From NCBI GenBank assembly GCA_947492905.1, contig CANLOL010000001.1, positions 1,094,578 to 1,158,577 of the forward strand: a stretch of DNA of 64,000 bases, written 5' to 3'. The notes under the pieces are model-generated. The model worked only from the letters and a program-made list of their open reading frames with translations, was not told the origin of the DNA and made no database searches. This document shows, one piece after another, positions 29,001 to 37,202 of the stretch (position 1 is its first letter; each line of letters opens with the position of its first letter). This DNA comes from an uncultured Sphingorhabdus sp. Lineage in GTDB: Bacteria; Pseudomonadota; Alphaproteobacteria; Sphingomonadales; Sphingomonadaceae. Both the position numbers and the translations under genes were made by a program.

Positions 29001-31221
29001 GGGCGCCGTGAATGGTATTGTGGCAACGGATAATGGCACCGGTGATATTACGATAACCACAGGCAATGTAACAGGAATCAGCAACACAGCCATATACGCT
29101 TCTGCTGCTTCTGGTACTGTTACTCTCAACATAGGCGGCGATGTTACTGGTGGTCAAAATGGCATCGTCACTGTCACTCAAAATGGTACCGATTTTACTG
29201 TTGCAGAAGGTCAAACTATCAGTGGCGGCGTAATTGGCATAGCGACTATGGCATATGATGCCAGCGCTACTTCTAATGATACGTTGAACATTTTGGGAAC
29301 TGTTAATGGTGCAATCATGACCTTTGAAGGTGATGATAGGGTCATCTTGGCTGATGGCAGCACCGTTAATGGCGCAATCATGTTGGGTGATGGTTCTGAT
29401 ACTGTGGTATTGAATGGCGGAACAGTGGGCGCATTACGCGGCGGTGATGGCATTGATACAATTGACTTTAATCTGGAAAATACTGTCATTAACAATAGCG
29501 GTGATACTTCTGCCGATGGTATTGCAGAGTTTGAGATTTATAACTTCAATTCTGATGGCGCAGCGCTAATTGGAACCAATACAGGTTTAACTAGCACCAA
29601 TTTTAATGCAACCAATGCCATATTGATGGGAACACTTGGTTCGAGCAATGTTACTGTTGCATCGGGCGGAAGTCTGCAAGTTGCTGATGGTACATCCATC
29701 ATTGGAAATTTTGTGAATAATGGCAGCCTTGGTATCAATGCTGGTGCTACGGGAACGCTAAATATCGACGGCGGTTTCGCGCAAGGGGCAGATGGCGATG
29801 TCACTTTCAATATCGTATCCGCGTCTGATAATGATCTGATAAATGTTAGCGGGGACATTAGCCTTTCTGGAGCCTTAAATTTGATACAAGGCGATATGTT
29901 TGCTCAAGAGATTAGATTGATAGACGGTGATGCTGGATTGAGCGGTAATTTCACCACTGTTAATGGATTGCTCAGCGGATTATTGCTCGGTCAAGAAATC
30001 GTTACTGATACTGTTAATGCTGATGTCAATCTTGTTACAACTATTGTTGATGCAGCATCGATAGATGGTTTATCGACCAATCAATCATCAATAGCCAATG
30101 CTTTAACGAGCGATTTTGCAAATAATAATCAAACTGGTGGGCTTTCCGATCTCACCATTGGGTTGGGGCTATTACAAGATAGCAGTGTATTATCGGCGGC
30201 ATTGGATGAAATTACGCCAGAGATTGTAAATAGTAATATTGAAGTAACACGATCCAATCAAAATCGTTTCCGTCAGCAATTGCTAAACCAATATATAGCA
30301 CCGCAATATCAAAATGATGGTGCAGCTACGGCATCTCTATTCGCTACTCCAGCGCCAAGCGAAGCTGAAAAAGGCCCAATTATTTGGGGTAATATTGGCT
30401 ATAGCGCTCAACGTAATGACACGACAGCCAATAATATTGGCTATAGGGCAGATGGTATTAACTTAGCTGTTGGTATTTCAAATATTGATGCTGGTGGTTG
30501 GCAGTTTGGTTTTGGCGCAGGTTATTCTGACTTTGATACTGATGATCTAACCGGTGTTCGTGATACAATCAGCAGTGAATTATTCTTCCTAGGTGCTCAT
30601 GTCAGCAAAGGCTTTAACAGCAAAGGCCTCGGCCTTAGCGGCCATATAGATTTAGCAGTTGATTATGGCACGGGTGATAATGATATATCAATTAACTCTG
30701 CTGGCGGATTATTTGGTTTTGGCGGGGTACAAACGGGCAATGCTAATACCGATATTTTTGGGGCATCGCTGCGCTTCACATTAGATGGTAGCGATACTAA
30801 AAAATTCCCTGTTCAACCCTTTGTCAGCATTTCATATGATAGTTTTTCCCAAGATGCTGTTTCATTAACAGGGTCAACAGTAACGGATATATCTATTGAT
30901 GCATTAGACCTTGATCGTGTTAGCTTTGGATATGGTATCCGCGCTGATCAGAAATTGGGTGCGACATCGCTGAAATTAGGCTTCACAGGCTTCTATCATA
31001 CGGGCGATACCCAATCGAACCTAACGACACGTTTCTTATCTGCGGCACCAAATGGCGCAACCTTCCTGTCATCTGGATTTGACATCGAAACGCAATATAT
31101 TGCCGATATAGGAGTTGAACATGAATTTGGTAAAGGATGGCGCGTTTCGCTAGATGGATATGCTGAATTTGGTGACCTAGAGGGTTACGGCGGATTATTT
31201 ACCCTAGGCAAACGCTTTTGA
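23050..31221 (+). CDS. Giant autotransporter (type V secretion) with beta-helical repeat passenger
   Basis: 2723 residues. An extended signal peptide ends near DARAQS (residue 54). The passenger (about 55-2400) is made of degenerate short repeats rich in Gly, Asn, Thr, Asp, Ser with recurring units like ITTADVT, DTSAGTVTG and NGGDITI, typical of a right-handed parallel beta-helix. Cysteines are nearly absent. The C-terminal part from about residue 2440 (GPIIWGNIGYSAQ) to the terminal Phe (LFTLGKRF) is a 12-strand autotransporter barrel by pattern. A near-identical internal duplication lies at 25627-25735 and 25840-25948, separated by a Gly/Tyr-rich insert. The product should be exposed on the cell surface as an adhesin or biofilm factor; no protease or lipase motif is seen. 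AAGGGG ribosome site seven bases before ATG. Confidence 0.93.
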   Translation: MGVISGGAPLGAISRTRSETKSKVSQANLSLALLSTVSATVLSVSIASDARAQSIPAECTVDPSPLASGSTITCVSPTPINDGINTNVDDLTIIVGDDATPTTLNNPAGTGIEVRVNGGGVTVDSSNGTVIGSSGGLFLFDNGAGAVNVTTADVIANRGSAIFAQSTNGGIAVDTSAGMITATSTGINAFDFGVGAVNVESAGVLGGGLGIRTFANGGDTSITLTSGTLVRGSSGEGIFANSSSSGADITLQGMNADLFGGAEGLEIATFGADILVQNLNSVIGNLSDGINTRANGGDITITGANGIRGRGGHGIIADTDGGNISIQGVGLVGGIIGAGPSGDGIYANSSGGDINIGGVEAIGNVTGMRNGIFALSDGDITIDSSAGTVTGVSGGIDARVSGNGELSVTTANVNATSFDGVAAISYSTSNTGGVSVDTSAGTVSGGGRFGIFTRNNGSGDTVITAADVSSNGNDAIYANAGFSASGDIIIDSSAGSVMGISNGIDVDQNGSGAVSIVAADVTSDNNIAIDVQSNGGGISVDSSAGTVSASFDGIRAIDTGTGAVNITTADITTSGFTAINAQSRGGGVAIDTSAGAILGEIFAIDNVTGAVNVTSGDVTSRSRGINASNNGGDITIDSSAGTVSGLYGGISALTSAMGAISVTTADVSGGYLVGISVASNGGDIDITSTGTISAFSGAINSINYSRSNGAHVIDVADVTATNGTAITVTNGNGEHSVTATGDISGTNGILTRSIRGSIDVNVNNVTGTNGRAISVGSLNDDIEVDIVVNGDVRGTTDGIYAASSLSDLMIDTSLGTVYGESNGIVALNNYSGSINIITADVEASNCAAYSRYTGNAIRAVNNGDNLTIDTTAGTITADSIGINATNNESGDLSITTADVEVNNGQVADGGGYYGGYRGRGYYTGGDAIRAVNNGDNLTIDTTAGTITADSIGINATNNGSGDLSISVNDVTGSTSGIISRSSSGNTIITLDSDALVTGQDGEGINASSVGVMANITVQGMSGAIVGGTDGLDIDTMGADILVQNLDSVTGNNGNGIDAVSNGGDITITDVGTILGNGSALSNNNDSGFIIQGNSVSVGTNNNGVILTSSLNGFVLSVEGNGIHANSNDGDVSIQGSGLVGGITGTNGDGIFVSSGAGAVNIGGISAIGNVTGSDDGIDIINGFAAVGDIIVNSSAGVVSGGSNGIDISNNGTGAISVTTATVTGGDNVGINIDNRGSDIVIDSTAGTASALYSGIVVDNNGTGSVTINTADTMGTYGAGVYVANAYYGTDVTIDTTAGSANGGLAGIGVRSYGSGAITITSADASANNMSAGRGSYVSGIGVLNAFGTDINIDSSAGSVSSGSGYGILAINTGTGDTNITASDVTGGLDGIRTINSSIGDINITINEMAEIRGGDIGINAFASGDAADINIDGLSGSTVTGGLNAIDTRSDSAAINITNIDTINSSGGSGILAISNSGDISIQGNGLIGGITGDGTGSFNIGRQQFSNGFGILATTSGDINIGGIASNGDIAGNYGNGIGAYSGSGSIIIDTQEGSVSGNSAIFAQALNGAISVTTADVTGNDGSGIIAQAGGNVTVDSSAGSVDAVFTGISANSINFGDVTVRVADVTTDRFNAINVSANDGAIDITSLGTISAGNNGIVATARNGDVTIDSSGSISATDGNGIAVNADNGGIDIVAADVSGGLNAILATMGSQSLADLMIDTRLGSVSGGVNGIVAVNDGAGSITITAADVEVNCSAVDYGPSGNAIYAVAGQGGITIDTLAGNVAGDTNGIVAISSGAGAINITSSDVTSSNGTAISASTNGGGITVDTSAGTVTGDLNGIVVIENGTGDNSITMGEATETSNSAISNSTNDGGIAVDNSNGSAIDGLINIAASENSTGDNSITMADITGTTKTAIYASTAESYVTSVTSDGNLINDDNSDVSTGAINVTSADVTSTNGTGISASANGGGITIDTSAGTVTGAVNGIVATDNGTGDITITTGNVTGISNTAIYASAASGTVTLNIGGDVTGGQNGIVTVTQNGTDFTVAEGQTISGGVIGIATMAYDASATSNDTLNILGTVNGAIMTFEGDDRVILADGSTVNGAIMLGDGSDTVVLNGGTVGALRGGDGIDTIDFNLENTVINNSGDTSADGIAEFEIYNFNSDGAALIGTNTGLTSTNFNATNAILMGTLGSSNVTVASGGSLQVADGTSIIGNFVNNGSLGINAGATGTLNIDGGFAQGADGDVTFNIVSASDNDLINVSGDISLSGALNLIQGDMFAQEIRLIDGDAGLSGNFTTVNGLLSGLLLGQEIVTDTVNADVNLVTTIVDAASIDGLSTNQSSIANALTSDFANNNQTGGLSDLTIGLGLLQDSSVLSAALDEITPEIVNSNIEVTRSNQNRFRQQLLNQYIAPQYQNDGAATASLFATPAPSEAEKGPIIWGNIGYSAQRNDTTANNIGYRADGINLAVGISNIDAGGWQFGFGAGYSDFDTDDLTGVRDTISSELFFLGAHVSKGFNSKGLGLSGHIDLAVDYGTGDNDISINSAGGLFGFGGVQTGNANTDIFGASLRFTLDGSDTKKFPVQPFVSISYDSFSQDAVSLTGSTVTDISIDALDLDRVSFGYGIRADQKLGATSLKLGFTGFYHTGDTQSNLTTRFLSAAPNGATFLSSGFDIETQYIADIGVEHEFGKGWRVSLDGYAEFGDLEGYGGLFTLGKRF
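25627..25948 (+). repeat. Direct repeat inside the autotransporter gene (213-bp period)
   Basis: About 109 bp at 25627 recur at 25840 with roughly seven mismatches by eye, in frame. Between them lies a segment coding for a Gly/Tyr/Arg-rich stretch (GGYYGGYRGRGYYTGG) that is unlike the rest of the passenger. Confidence 0.8.
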
Positions 31222-31244
31222 TCAAATCTAATATTTATATATAG

Positions 31245-31282
31245 GATGGCCGCTTTCACCATGATGCGGCCATCATGCTTTT
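31245..31282 (+). terminator. Terminator after the autotransporter gene
   Basis: Perfect 9-bp stem GATGGCCGC / GCGGCCATC with a 12-base loop, followed by ATGCTTTT. It separates the autotransporter from the next co-directional gene. Confidence 0.68.
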
Positions 31283-31398
31283 ATAATCATATCATTGCAA
31301 AGATTTATGTTTTCTAATGAAAACATGCTCAATGAGGTTATAGTTGCGAAAGATTATTTTGTTTGCGATGTAATATAAAGATTGAGGAATATATTGTG

Positions 31399-32586
31399 AT
31401 GGCTAAAAAAAATACTGGCAGCAAAAATACTGGCAGCAGTGACACCAAAAAGCCTGTTAAAAAAGAAGCAAAAAAGGCTGATAATAAATCATCTTCAAAA
31501 GCTGCTACTGAGACAGAAAAACCTCAAAAAGACGAACCTAATAAGGCTCAAACAGAAGCGAGTAAAACTGAAATTAATTTTTCAGCTGGCCTCGCCAATT
31601 TCCTGCATAGCAATAATATCTCCCTTGGTTTTACCTCTTACCAAACGGGCAGGCTCTATCTCATTGGTTCTAGCGCCGATGGGAAATTAGCATTGCATGA
31701 AGTGCAATATCCGCAAGCAATGGGTGTTCAAGGCGATAATGAACGTATCTATCTTGGTACGTTGACCCAAGTCATACGTTTAGAAAATGTACTCACTACT
31801 GGGCAATTGGCCAATAAAGCGCATGATAAAGTCTATGTCCCGCGCAACATGCAAACCACTGGTAATATTGATATTCATGAACTTGGTGTCCGTAAAAATG
31901 GCCGCTTGGTTTTTATCAACACACGCTATAGCTGTTTGTGCGAACCTGATATTAAACATAGCTTCAAACCGATTTGGAAACCTAAATTCATATCCAAACT
32001 CGCACCCGAAGATCGTTGTCATTTGAATGGGCTAGCTATGGTTAATGGTGAACCCAAATATGTCACAGCTATATGCCGCAGCGATGTCATTGATGGGTGG
32101 CGTGATCGGCGCGATGATGGGGGCGTCATTATTGATATTGATACCGATGAGATTATGGCCGAAGGGCTTTCTATGCCCCATAGCCCGCGTTGGTTTAATG
32201 GCAAATTATGGGTGTTAAATTCTGGGACTGGTGAATTGGGATGGATTAATCCTGATGACAAAAGTTTTAACGCGGCTGCATTCTTTCCTGGATTTTTAAG
32301 AGGCTTAGCTTTTCATGATAATTACGCCATTACGACATTATCAAAACCGCGCTATAAACGTTTTGATGGCTTAAAATTAGCCGATACATTGGCCGAGAAA
32401 GATGCGGATGCTTGGTGCGGTGTGCAAATCATCAACCTGCAAAGTGGTGATGTCGCGCATTGGATAAGATTTGATGGTGCTATCTCAGAATTGTTCGATG
32501 TATGTGTCTTACCCGGCGTTAAAAATCCTATCACATTGGGACTAAACTCACCAGAAATCCGAGACTTTATCACTTTCCCATCATAA
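31399..32586 (+). CDS. TIGR03032 family protein
   Basis: About 396 residues. The first 55 residues are Lys/Ser/Thr-rich and probably disordered (KKNTGSKNTGSSDTKK and following). The rest matches the TIGR03032 (DUF4915) family, a beta-propeller-like protein of unknown function: TGRLYLIGSSADGKL, YVPRNMQTTGNIDIHEL, INTRYSCLC, DRCHLNGLAM, SDVIDGWRDRRDDGGV, MPHSPRWFNGKLWVLNSG, PGFLRGLAFHDNYA, WCGVQIINL and the ending SPEIRDF are conserved there. No signal peptide. Start: ATG at 31399 with GAGGAA nine bases upstream; a GTG at 31396 is equally possible, while a TTG at 31363 is not favoured. It follows the autotransporter but has its own terminator-bounded unit. Confidence 0.87.
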   Translation: MAKKNTGSKNTGSSDTKKPVKKEAKKADNKSSSKAATETEKPQKDEPNKAQTEASKTEINFSAGLANFLHSNNISLGFTSYQTGRLYLIGSSADGKLALHEVQYPQAMGVQGDNERIYLGTLTQVIRLENVLTTGQLANKAHDKVYVPRNMQTTGNIDIHELGVRKNGRLVFINTRYSCLCEPDIKHSFKPIWKPKFISKLAPEDRCHLNGLAMVNGEPKYVTAICRSDVIDGWRDRRDDGGVIIDIDTDEIMAEGLSMPHSPRWFNGKLWVLNSGTGELGWINPDDKSFNAAAFFPGFLRGLAFHDNYAITTLSKPRYKRFDGLKLADTLAEKDADAWCGVQIINLQSGDVAHWIRFDGAISELFDVCVLPGVKNPITLGLNSPEIRDFITFPS

Positions 32587-32736
32587 TATTATTATAGTTT
32601 CAAATATGCTGACCCGCTTGCATTTCTATTTTAGAGGGCCTGTGAATTTATGATTTATTTGCTGCCTAAGATGCAAATGAAACTTTCATATATTTAGTGC
32701 ATAAGAATAATATATTCATCATTATCATGTGCAGGT

Positions 32737-32753
32737 AAATGGTGGACAGGATA
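32737..32753 (-). repeat. Probable attachment-site remnant: copy of the tRNA-Tyr 3' end
   Basis: The 17-base sequence AAATGGTGGACAGGATA occurs here and at 42672-42688, where it is the 3' end of tRNA-Tyr (last T-arm bases, acceptor strand, A, CCA) plus three flanking bases. Same orientation, about 9.9 kb apart, on the 3' side of the tRNA. Further residues toward the T-loop match partly (GTT..AA). This is the arrangement left by integration at a tRNA 3' end. Confidence 0.65.
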
Positions 32754-32855
32754 TCCTTATAACTTATTAAATAAAGCATTGATAATTATAGATAAATATT
32801 TCTATAAATATTTATTTACCACAGTATTTACCACATAGAGGCAAGATAACTGCTA

Positions 32856-33071
32856 TCATTGGTGCTTTGCTTTAATCACCTTTTTTGTTTTACCGCAATT
32901 ATAGCAATTGCCTTTTTCACGCATAAAATTGTTTTGCTCGGCCAATTGACGGGTTTTGTGATTGGCATGTTGGCGAACCGTTAAATTCAGCTTTTCAGCT
33001 ATGCAATCATCGCAAATGGCATGGGGCGATAAACGTTTTATCAATTGGTCAACATCATCAAGCACAGTCAT
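32856..33071 (-). CDS. Small zinc-ribbon protein coupled to the restriction-modification gene
   Basis: 71 residues with two CxxC pairs (CDDC at about 20-23 and CYNC at about 56-59), which would form one four-Cys zinc site. The middle is basic and helical (NLTVRQHANHKTRQLAEQ) and resembles a DNA-binding helix pair; the C-terminus is Lys-rich. The ATG at 33071 overlaps the stop of the upstream restriction-modification gene as ATGA, so the two are translationally coupled. I do not know a named family. A regulatory or accessory role to the enzyme is an inference from the coupling. Confidence 0.75.
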   Translation of the reverse strand: MTVLDDVDQLIKRLSPHAICDDCIAEKLNLTVRQHANHKTRQLAEQNNFMREKGNCYNCGKTKKVIKAKHQ

Positions 33072-36000
33072 ATATTGGCCTCTAGCAGCGTGATTTCATC
33101 GGGGGTTAGGTCAAACAGGGCATAGACCGCAGCGTTAATATCATCCTCGGCGGATTGGATTTGTGCGCTTAAGGCGTTGATTTGGCTGCGGGTTTCGGAA
33201 ATCCAGCTTTCCCATTCATTGCGTTCTTTTAGAGGAATATCAGCTTTTAATGTCTTTTTGACCTCTTTTTGAAAGGCCGCAAAATCGGGCAGCTCCCACC
33301 ATGATTTGAGCCTATTGCTAAGCTTTGCGGTGGCGGGATTAGCCGATAGATCGGGGATGCGCCGCGTAATGCTTTGTTGCAGCGTATAGCGCTCTTCGGC
33401 GCAGCTTTGTGCTTTTTCCGCCAATGCGCCAAGCGCTGCTTTTTGTTCATCGGTAGCGGCTGGGATTGGCAGTGAATTTATATACGGTGTTCGCAATTCG
33501 TAAAATTTACCACGAACAATAGGCGCTAGTCCGGTCAAGATTAGCCACAATACATTTGAATGTAGCAACCCTAATAAAGTATTGCATTCAGTTGGGATAA
33601 TATAGGTTTTATCGTTGGATAAAGCTTCTAAATTTGCACTGGAGAATAGTGGTCGTGGCGAAAAGTGACCATATACTATTCTACGCTGTGAAAATTTTTC
33701 ATGATAATCTATACTGTCTTGAATTTCATACCATTTATAACTTCCAGATTTCCTTCCTTGCCATTTCTCGCTGGGTTCACTTGATTTCCAACCTTTGGGT
33801 TTTGGCTCAAGACTCTCCCGATGCTCTGCTAAGTGAGCTTTAATTGCGGGGTAACTATCAATATCAATACCTCGACGCGTAAATATAAGATATTTATCTT
33901 CACTCATTATAAACCAAGGTTTTGTATCATCCCCTACCCACCAAGGTTTTAATATTTCGGCTGATTTTGGGTCTTGCGCAATCAATCGGTCGCGGGTGGC
34001 GCGGTCAATGACAAAGGCATCATTACGCCCTGTTAATATACCACGATAAGGCGAACCATACACCTCTTTCAATGTATTTTTGCCGCTCACAATCTTGGCG
34101 CGTAAGGCTTGCAGGGCTGGGCTTTCCAATTCCCATGATCCATCGGTAAGCGCCTTTTGCGGATAGGGCTGGGCATGCTCATGATAGGCATCGGCAAAAT
34201 TATCTTTGGGCAGATTCTCAATCGTCCAAAATTGCAGCATATGACCATTATCGGGTTTTTCGGCGCGCATGGTCAATATAGCGGGATAGGTGGTGACGCC
34301 CTCAAATATTTGATGATCGCCAAAATCGACGATGCTTTCCATCGCCGCATTTTTGCGCAAATAATCGCGTAAGGGCTTGCCCGACCCTGTTTTAAAAAAT
34401 GTGCTGCTGCTGATATAGCCCATACGACCGCCCGTTTTGAGCAGGCGCAATCCCCGCTCAAAGAAATAGGCATAAAGATCAACCACGCCATGATAAACAT
34501 CAAAGCGTTTTTGCAAATAGGGCTTTAATTCTTTCAGCAATTCTTGACGCACATAGGGCGGATTGCCCAGCACAATGTCAAAACCGCCGCCCGCGCCATC
34601 GTGATCGGCAAAAATCTCTGGAAAAGCCTCTTTCCAGACAAAGCCATGTTCACGATATGCAAAGCTTGAATCCTCTATCAAGCTATCGCCCACGCGCAAA
34701 TTTTTGTCCAAACTGTCCAGCACCTTGCCGCGCCGTGCGGTTTTTATCCATAAGCTTAATTTGGCAATCTCCACGCTCTCGCTATTCACATCAACGCCAA
34801 ATAGATTATGGGTCAAAATTTCGCTATCGGGGTCAAGCAAATCACCCGCCATTCCGCTGCCCGATAATTCAGCTATTATGCTATTCACTTGGCCAAGCTT
34901 TATTTTCAGATAATCAAAGGCCATGATTAAAAATACACCCGAACCGCAAGCGGGATCAACAATGCGCAATGATGTTAGGCGTTTGCGATATTCCGCCCAT
35001 GCTTCCCGTTCTGCCTTGGCTGATTTCCATTTGATTGGATCATCATCGGCCTTTGCGCCCTTGGTGGCATATTGCGCCAATATATCGTTGAATATTTCAT
35101 CGCAATGCACACCCAATGTTTGATCGACAATGAAACGCGCCACATAATCGGGGGTATAAACCACGCCATCACGCTTGCGCCGTCCGCTTGTGCCAGTGCT
35201 TTTCTTTTCGGGGGCAATTTCGCCCAATGCCTCGGCCTGTAATATTTCAACATCGGCAATGGATTGCTCAAATATATGTCCCAAAACGGTGACGGATATT
35301 TCCGATGCAAAATCATATTCTGCCAGCCGCTTAAAGCCTTCACAAATATGATCGGGGATTATTATTTCGCGTATGATAGGATTGCGTTTGAACAGGCCGC
35401 CATTATATTTGGGAATATTTAGCGCTTCATTGCCTTTGTCTATGGCGGTGAATAGGCCAATGAAATTTTGCCAAACATCAACGGTGGCAAAGGCATTTTG
35501 CGATTCATAGGCGCTGGCAATAATATCATCGGGCAATAGCCCATTATCCTCGGCAAAGGCGATGAACAAAATACGGTCTAATATGGTTTGACCAATGCCA
35601 ATGGCTTCCAGCCCGTCCATATCGGGTTTTGCCGCCTGCACCGCGCCGATAAGATCAGAGCGTAATATTTTATAATCGCTATAGAGCGCCGCCGATATAT
35701 CTTTATCCTCTTTGCGGCTTTCGGACAGTAAATCTAGTGTTGCACCGCCCAATATATTATCGGCGGATAGCAATAACATAAAGCGATGATATTCATCGGC
35801 TTCATGCAATTTGGATAGGTCAAAACTCTCATAAAATTGTTTGCCATCGGCATAGCTATAAAGGCGTATTTCCAAATAATTGGATAATAGCACCCATTTG
35901 CTGCCCACATTGTTGCTGGCATATTCCCATGCTTGATCGGCGGGGCTTTTGGCGCGCCCTGCCATGATAGCGTCTAGGTCTTTGGTATCTGCACCCTTTA

Positions 36001-36370
36001 GTTCGAACGGGGCAATGATATTGGCTTCATTGGCTGTAAAATGCCCAATGGCCAAATCAACGCGCCCGCCGCCAATTTGCGTTTCAACGTCAATAGTCCA
36101 TGCGCCCGATTGCGATGATGGGGCATAGCCCAAAACCTCAACCATGATTTTTTGCTTAAATTCACCTGCTAACGCGGTTTCTTTTTGGCTATGGATTTGT
36201 TTGGATACAATATTGGCGGCCCATTCGCGCAATTTTTGCACCTTAGCATCATCGGGTGGTGGTGCATGGGCGATGTGACGCGCTATTGTTTTCTTATTAA
36301 ATAGTTGCACGAACCCCGTCCCGATTAAACCTCTATCATCTATCCCTAACAAAGCATGACAATTGCGCAA
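33068..36370 (-). CDS. Type IIG-like single-chain restriction-modification enzyme (Eco57I-like)
   Basis: Up to 1100 residues combining nuclease, adenine methyltransferase and target recognition. N-terminal PD-(D/E)xK-type site: GGGRVDLAIG near residue 104 and FELKGAD near 122. Methyltransferase: SAM motif I DPACGSGVFLIMAFD about 470, motif IV GNPPYVRQE about 602 (N6-adenine type). C-terminal TaqI-like specificity region with YKWYEIQD, FSQRRIVYGHFSPRPLF and RTPYINSLPIP. Such enzymes cut DNA lacking their own methylation and act in phage defence. The longest frame starts with TTG at 36370; the GTG at 36310 (VQLFNKKTIARHI) is the likelier start. The frame is intact. Confidence 0.9.
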   Translation of the reverse strand: MRNCHALLGIDDRGLIGTGFVQLFNKKTIARHIAHAPPPDDAKVQKLREWAANIVSKQIHSQKETALAGEFKQKIMVEVLGYAPSSQSGAWTIDVETQIGGGRVDLAIGHFTANEANIIAPFELKGADTKDLDAIMAGRAKSPADQAWEYASNNVGSKWVLLSNYLEIRLYSYADGKQFYESFDLSKLHEADEYHRFMLLLSADNILGGATLDLLSESRKEDKDISAALYSDYKILRSDLIGAVQAAKPDMDGLEAIGIGQTILDRILFIAFAEDNGLLPDDIIASAYESQNAFATVDVWQNFIGLFTAIDKGNEALNIPKYNGGLFKRNPIIREIIIPDHICEGFKRLAEYDFASEISVTVLGHIFEQSIADVEILQAEALGEIAPEKKSTGTSGRRKRDGVVYTPDYVARFIVDQTLGVHCDEIFNDILAQYATKGAKADDDPIKWKSAKAEREAWAEYRKRLTSLRIVDPACGSGVFLIMAFDYLKIKLGQVNSIIAELSGSGMAGDLLDPDSEILTHNLFGVDVNSESVEIAKLSLWIKTARRGKVLDSLDKNLRVGDSLIEDSSFAYREHGFVWKEAFPEIFADHDGAGGGFDIVLGNPPYVRQELLKELKPYLQKRFDVYHGVVDLYAYFFERGLRLLKTGGRMGYISSSTFFKTGSGKPLRDYLRKNAAMESIVDFGDHQIFEGVTTYPAILTMRAEKPDNGHMLQFWTIENLPKDNFADAYHEHAQPYPQKALTDGSWELESPALQALRAKIVSGKNTLKEVYGSPYRGILTGRNDAFVIDRATRDRLIAQDPKSAEILKPWWVGDDTKPWFIMSEDKYLIFTRRGIDIDSYPAIKAHLAEHRESLEPKPKGWKSSEPSEKWQGRKSGSYKWYEIQDSIDYHEKFSQRRIVYGHFSPRPLFSSANLEALSNDKTYIIPTECNTLLGLLHSNVLWLILTGLAPIVRGKFYELRTPYINSLPIPAATDEQKAALGALAEKAQSCAEERYTLQQSITRRIPDLSANPATAKLSNRLKSWWELPDFAAFQKEVKKTLKADIPLKERNEWESWISETRSQINALSAQIQSAEDDINAAVYALFDLTPDEITLLEANI

Positions 36371-36714
36371 ACTATTTCATGAATGGTTAGGCAGTTTTAT
36401 TAATAGCAATGCGTTTTTATGGGCGTAATAGCTTTGCATTGAAAAATATTTCATACGTTAAAATTATAGACAAGCTTTTGTTCAGTCTATTCACAGAATA
36501 TACTTAATTATCCGCATTGCTGTTTAGTTCGCAGCTTTTGGATTAAAAGCAGATATGATTTGTATCATAATATTGGCTAGTGTCACTGAGAATAAAATAA
36601 AAATATTATATAAAAACCGTCATATATAGCGACGATGTTATCAAGGCATATTCTCTATATTAATCCATTAAATCTAACTTTATTTTTATCATCTGATGTG
36701 AGATAATATGTTTA
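36371..36714. other. AT-rich divergent intergenic region inside the island
   Basis: 344 bp between the restriction-modification gene and the LuxR-type gene, clearly richer in A+T than flanking genes. It must hold both promoters. I see no clear operator, repeat or RNA structure. Confidence 0.5.
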
Positions 36715-37176
36715 ATGAACATAAGTCGGAGCTATATATTGAATGATTTCTTAAGCGATAAATTGTCAAAAAGACAAAGAGAATGCTTGGAATTGGTTGC
36801 AGATGGATACACATCAAAGCAAATTGCTCGTATTCTTAATCTATCTCCTTCGACTGTGGATAATCATATCAATACAGCTGTATCCGTTACTGGAGCTCAA
36901 GGGCGGGCTGATGCGGCTCGAAAATTAGCACAAAATAGCATTAGGCAGAATTCACCTAGTCAATCTAAAGCTATTGCAACTCCGTACAATTTTGAGAATT
37001 TGGATAAGCCTCCAAAATGGAGGGAATTTTTTATTTTACCAACTTTGTGGGGAATAACAGCTGAATTAACTTGGAAGACTAAACTGCTTCATATTTTACA
37101 AATTAGCATTGTGGTAAGTATGGCGATTGTTGCCATAACATTAATTATGACAGGGTTTATGGAAATTTTGAGTTAG
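36715..37176 (+). CDS. LuxR-type HTH protein with C-terminal membrane anchor
   Basis: 153 residues. The GerE/LuxR DNA-binding domain lies at 17-72: LSKRQRECLELVADGYTSKQ, IARILNLSPSTVDNHI and GRADAARKLA. A linker of about 45 residues follows, then a single transmembrane helix (about 124-147, HILQISIVVSMAIVAITLIM). There is no receiver or autoinducer domain, so this is a membrane-tethered regulator of the kind seen scattered in sphingomonads (recollection, not checked). First of three co-directional genes with gaps of 26 and 25 bp. Low GC compared with neighbours suggests transfer. Confidence 0.82.
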   Translation: MNISRSYILNDFLSDKLSKRQRECLELVADGYTSKQIARILNLSPSTVDNHINTAVSVTGAQGRADAARKLAQNSIRQNSPSQSKAIATPYNFENLDKPPKWREFFILPTLWGITAELTWKTKLLHILQISIVVSMAIVAITLIMTGFMEILS

Positions 37177-37202
37177 CCCCACATCGTAATTGTAAGGAGA
37201 TT

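Noticed and set aside
23541-29858. Many open frames on the strand opposite the autotransporter
   Set aside because: They arise from the repeated Gly/Asn/Thr/Ser codons of the real gene and have Pro/Ile/Val-rich translations with no domain.
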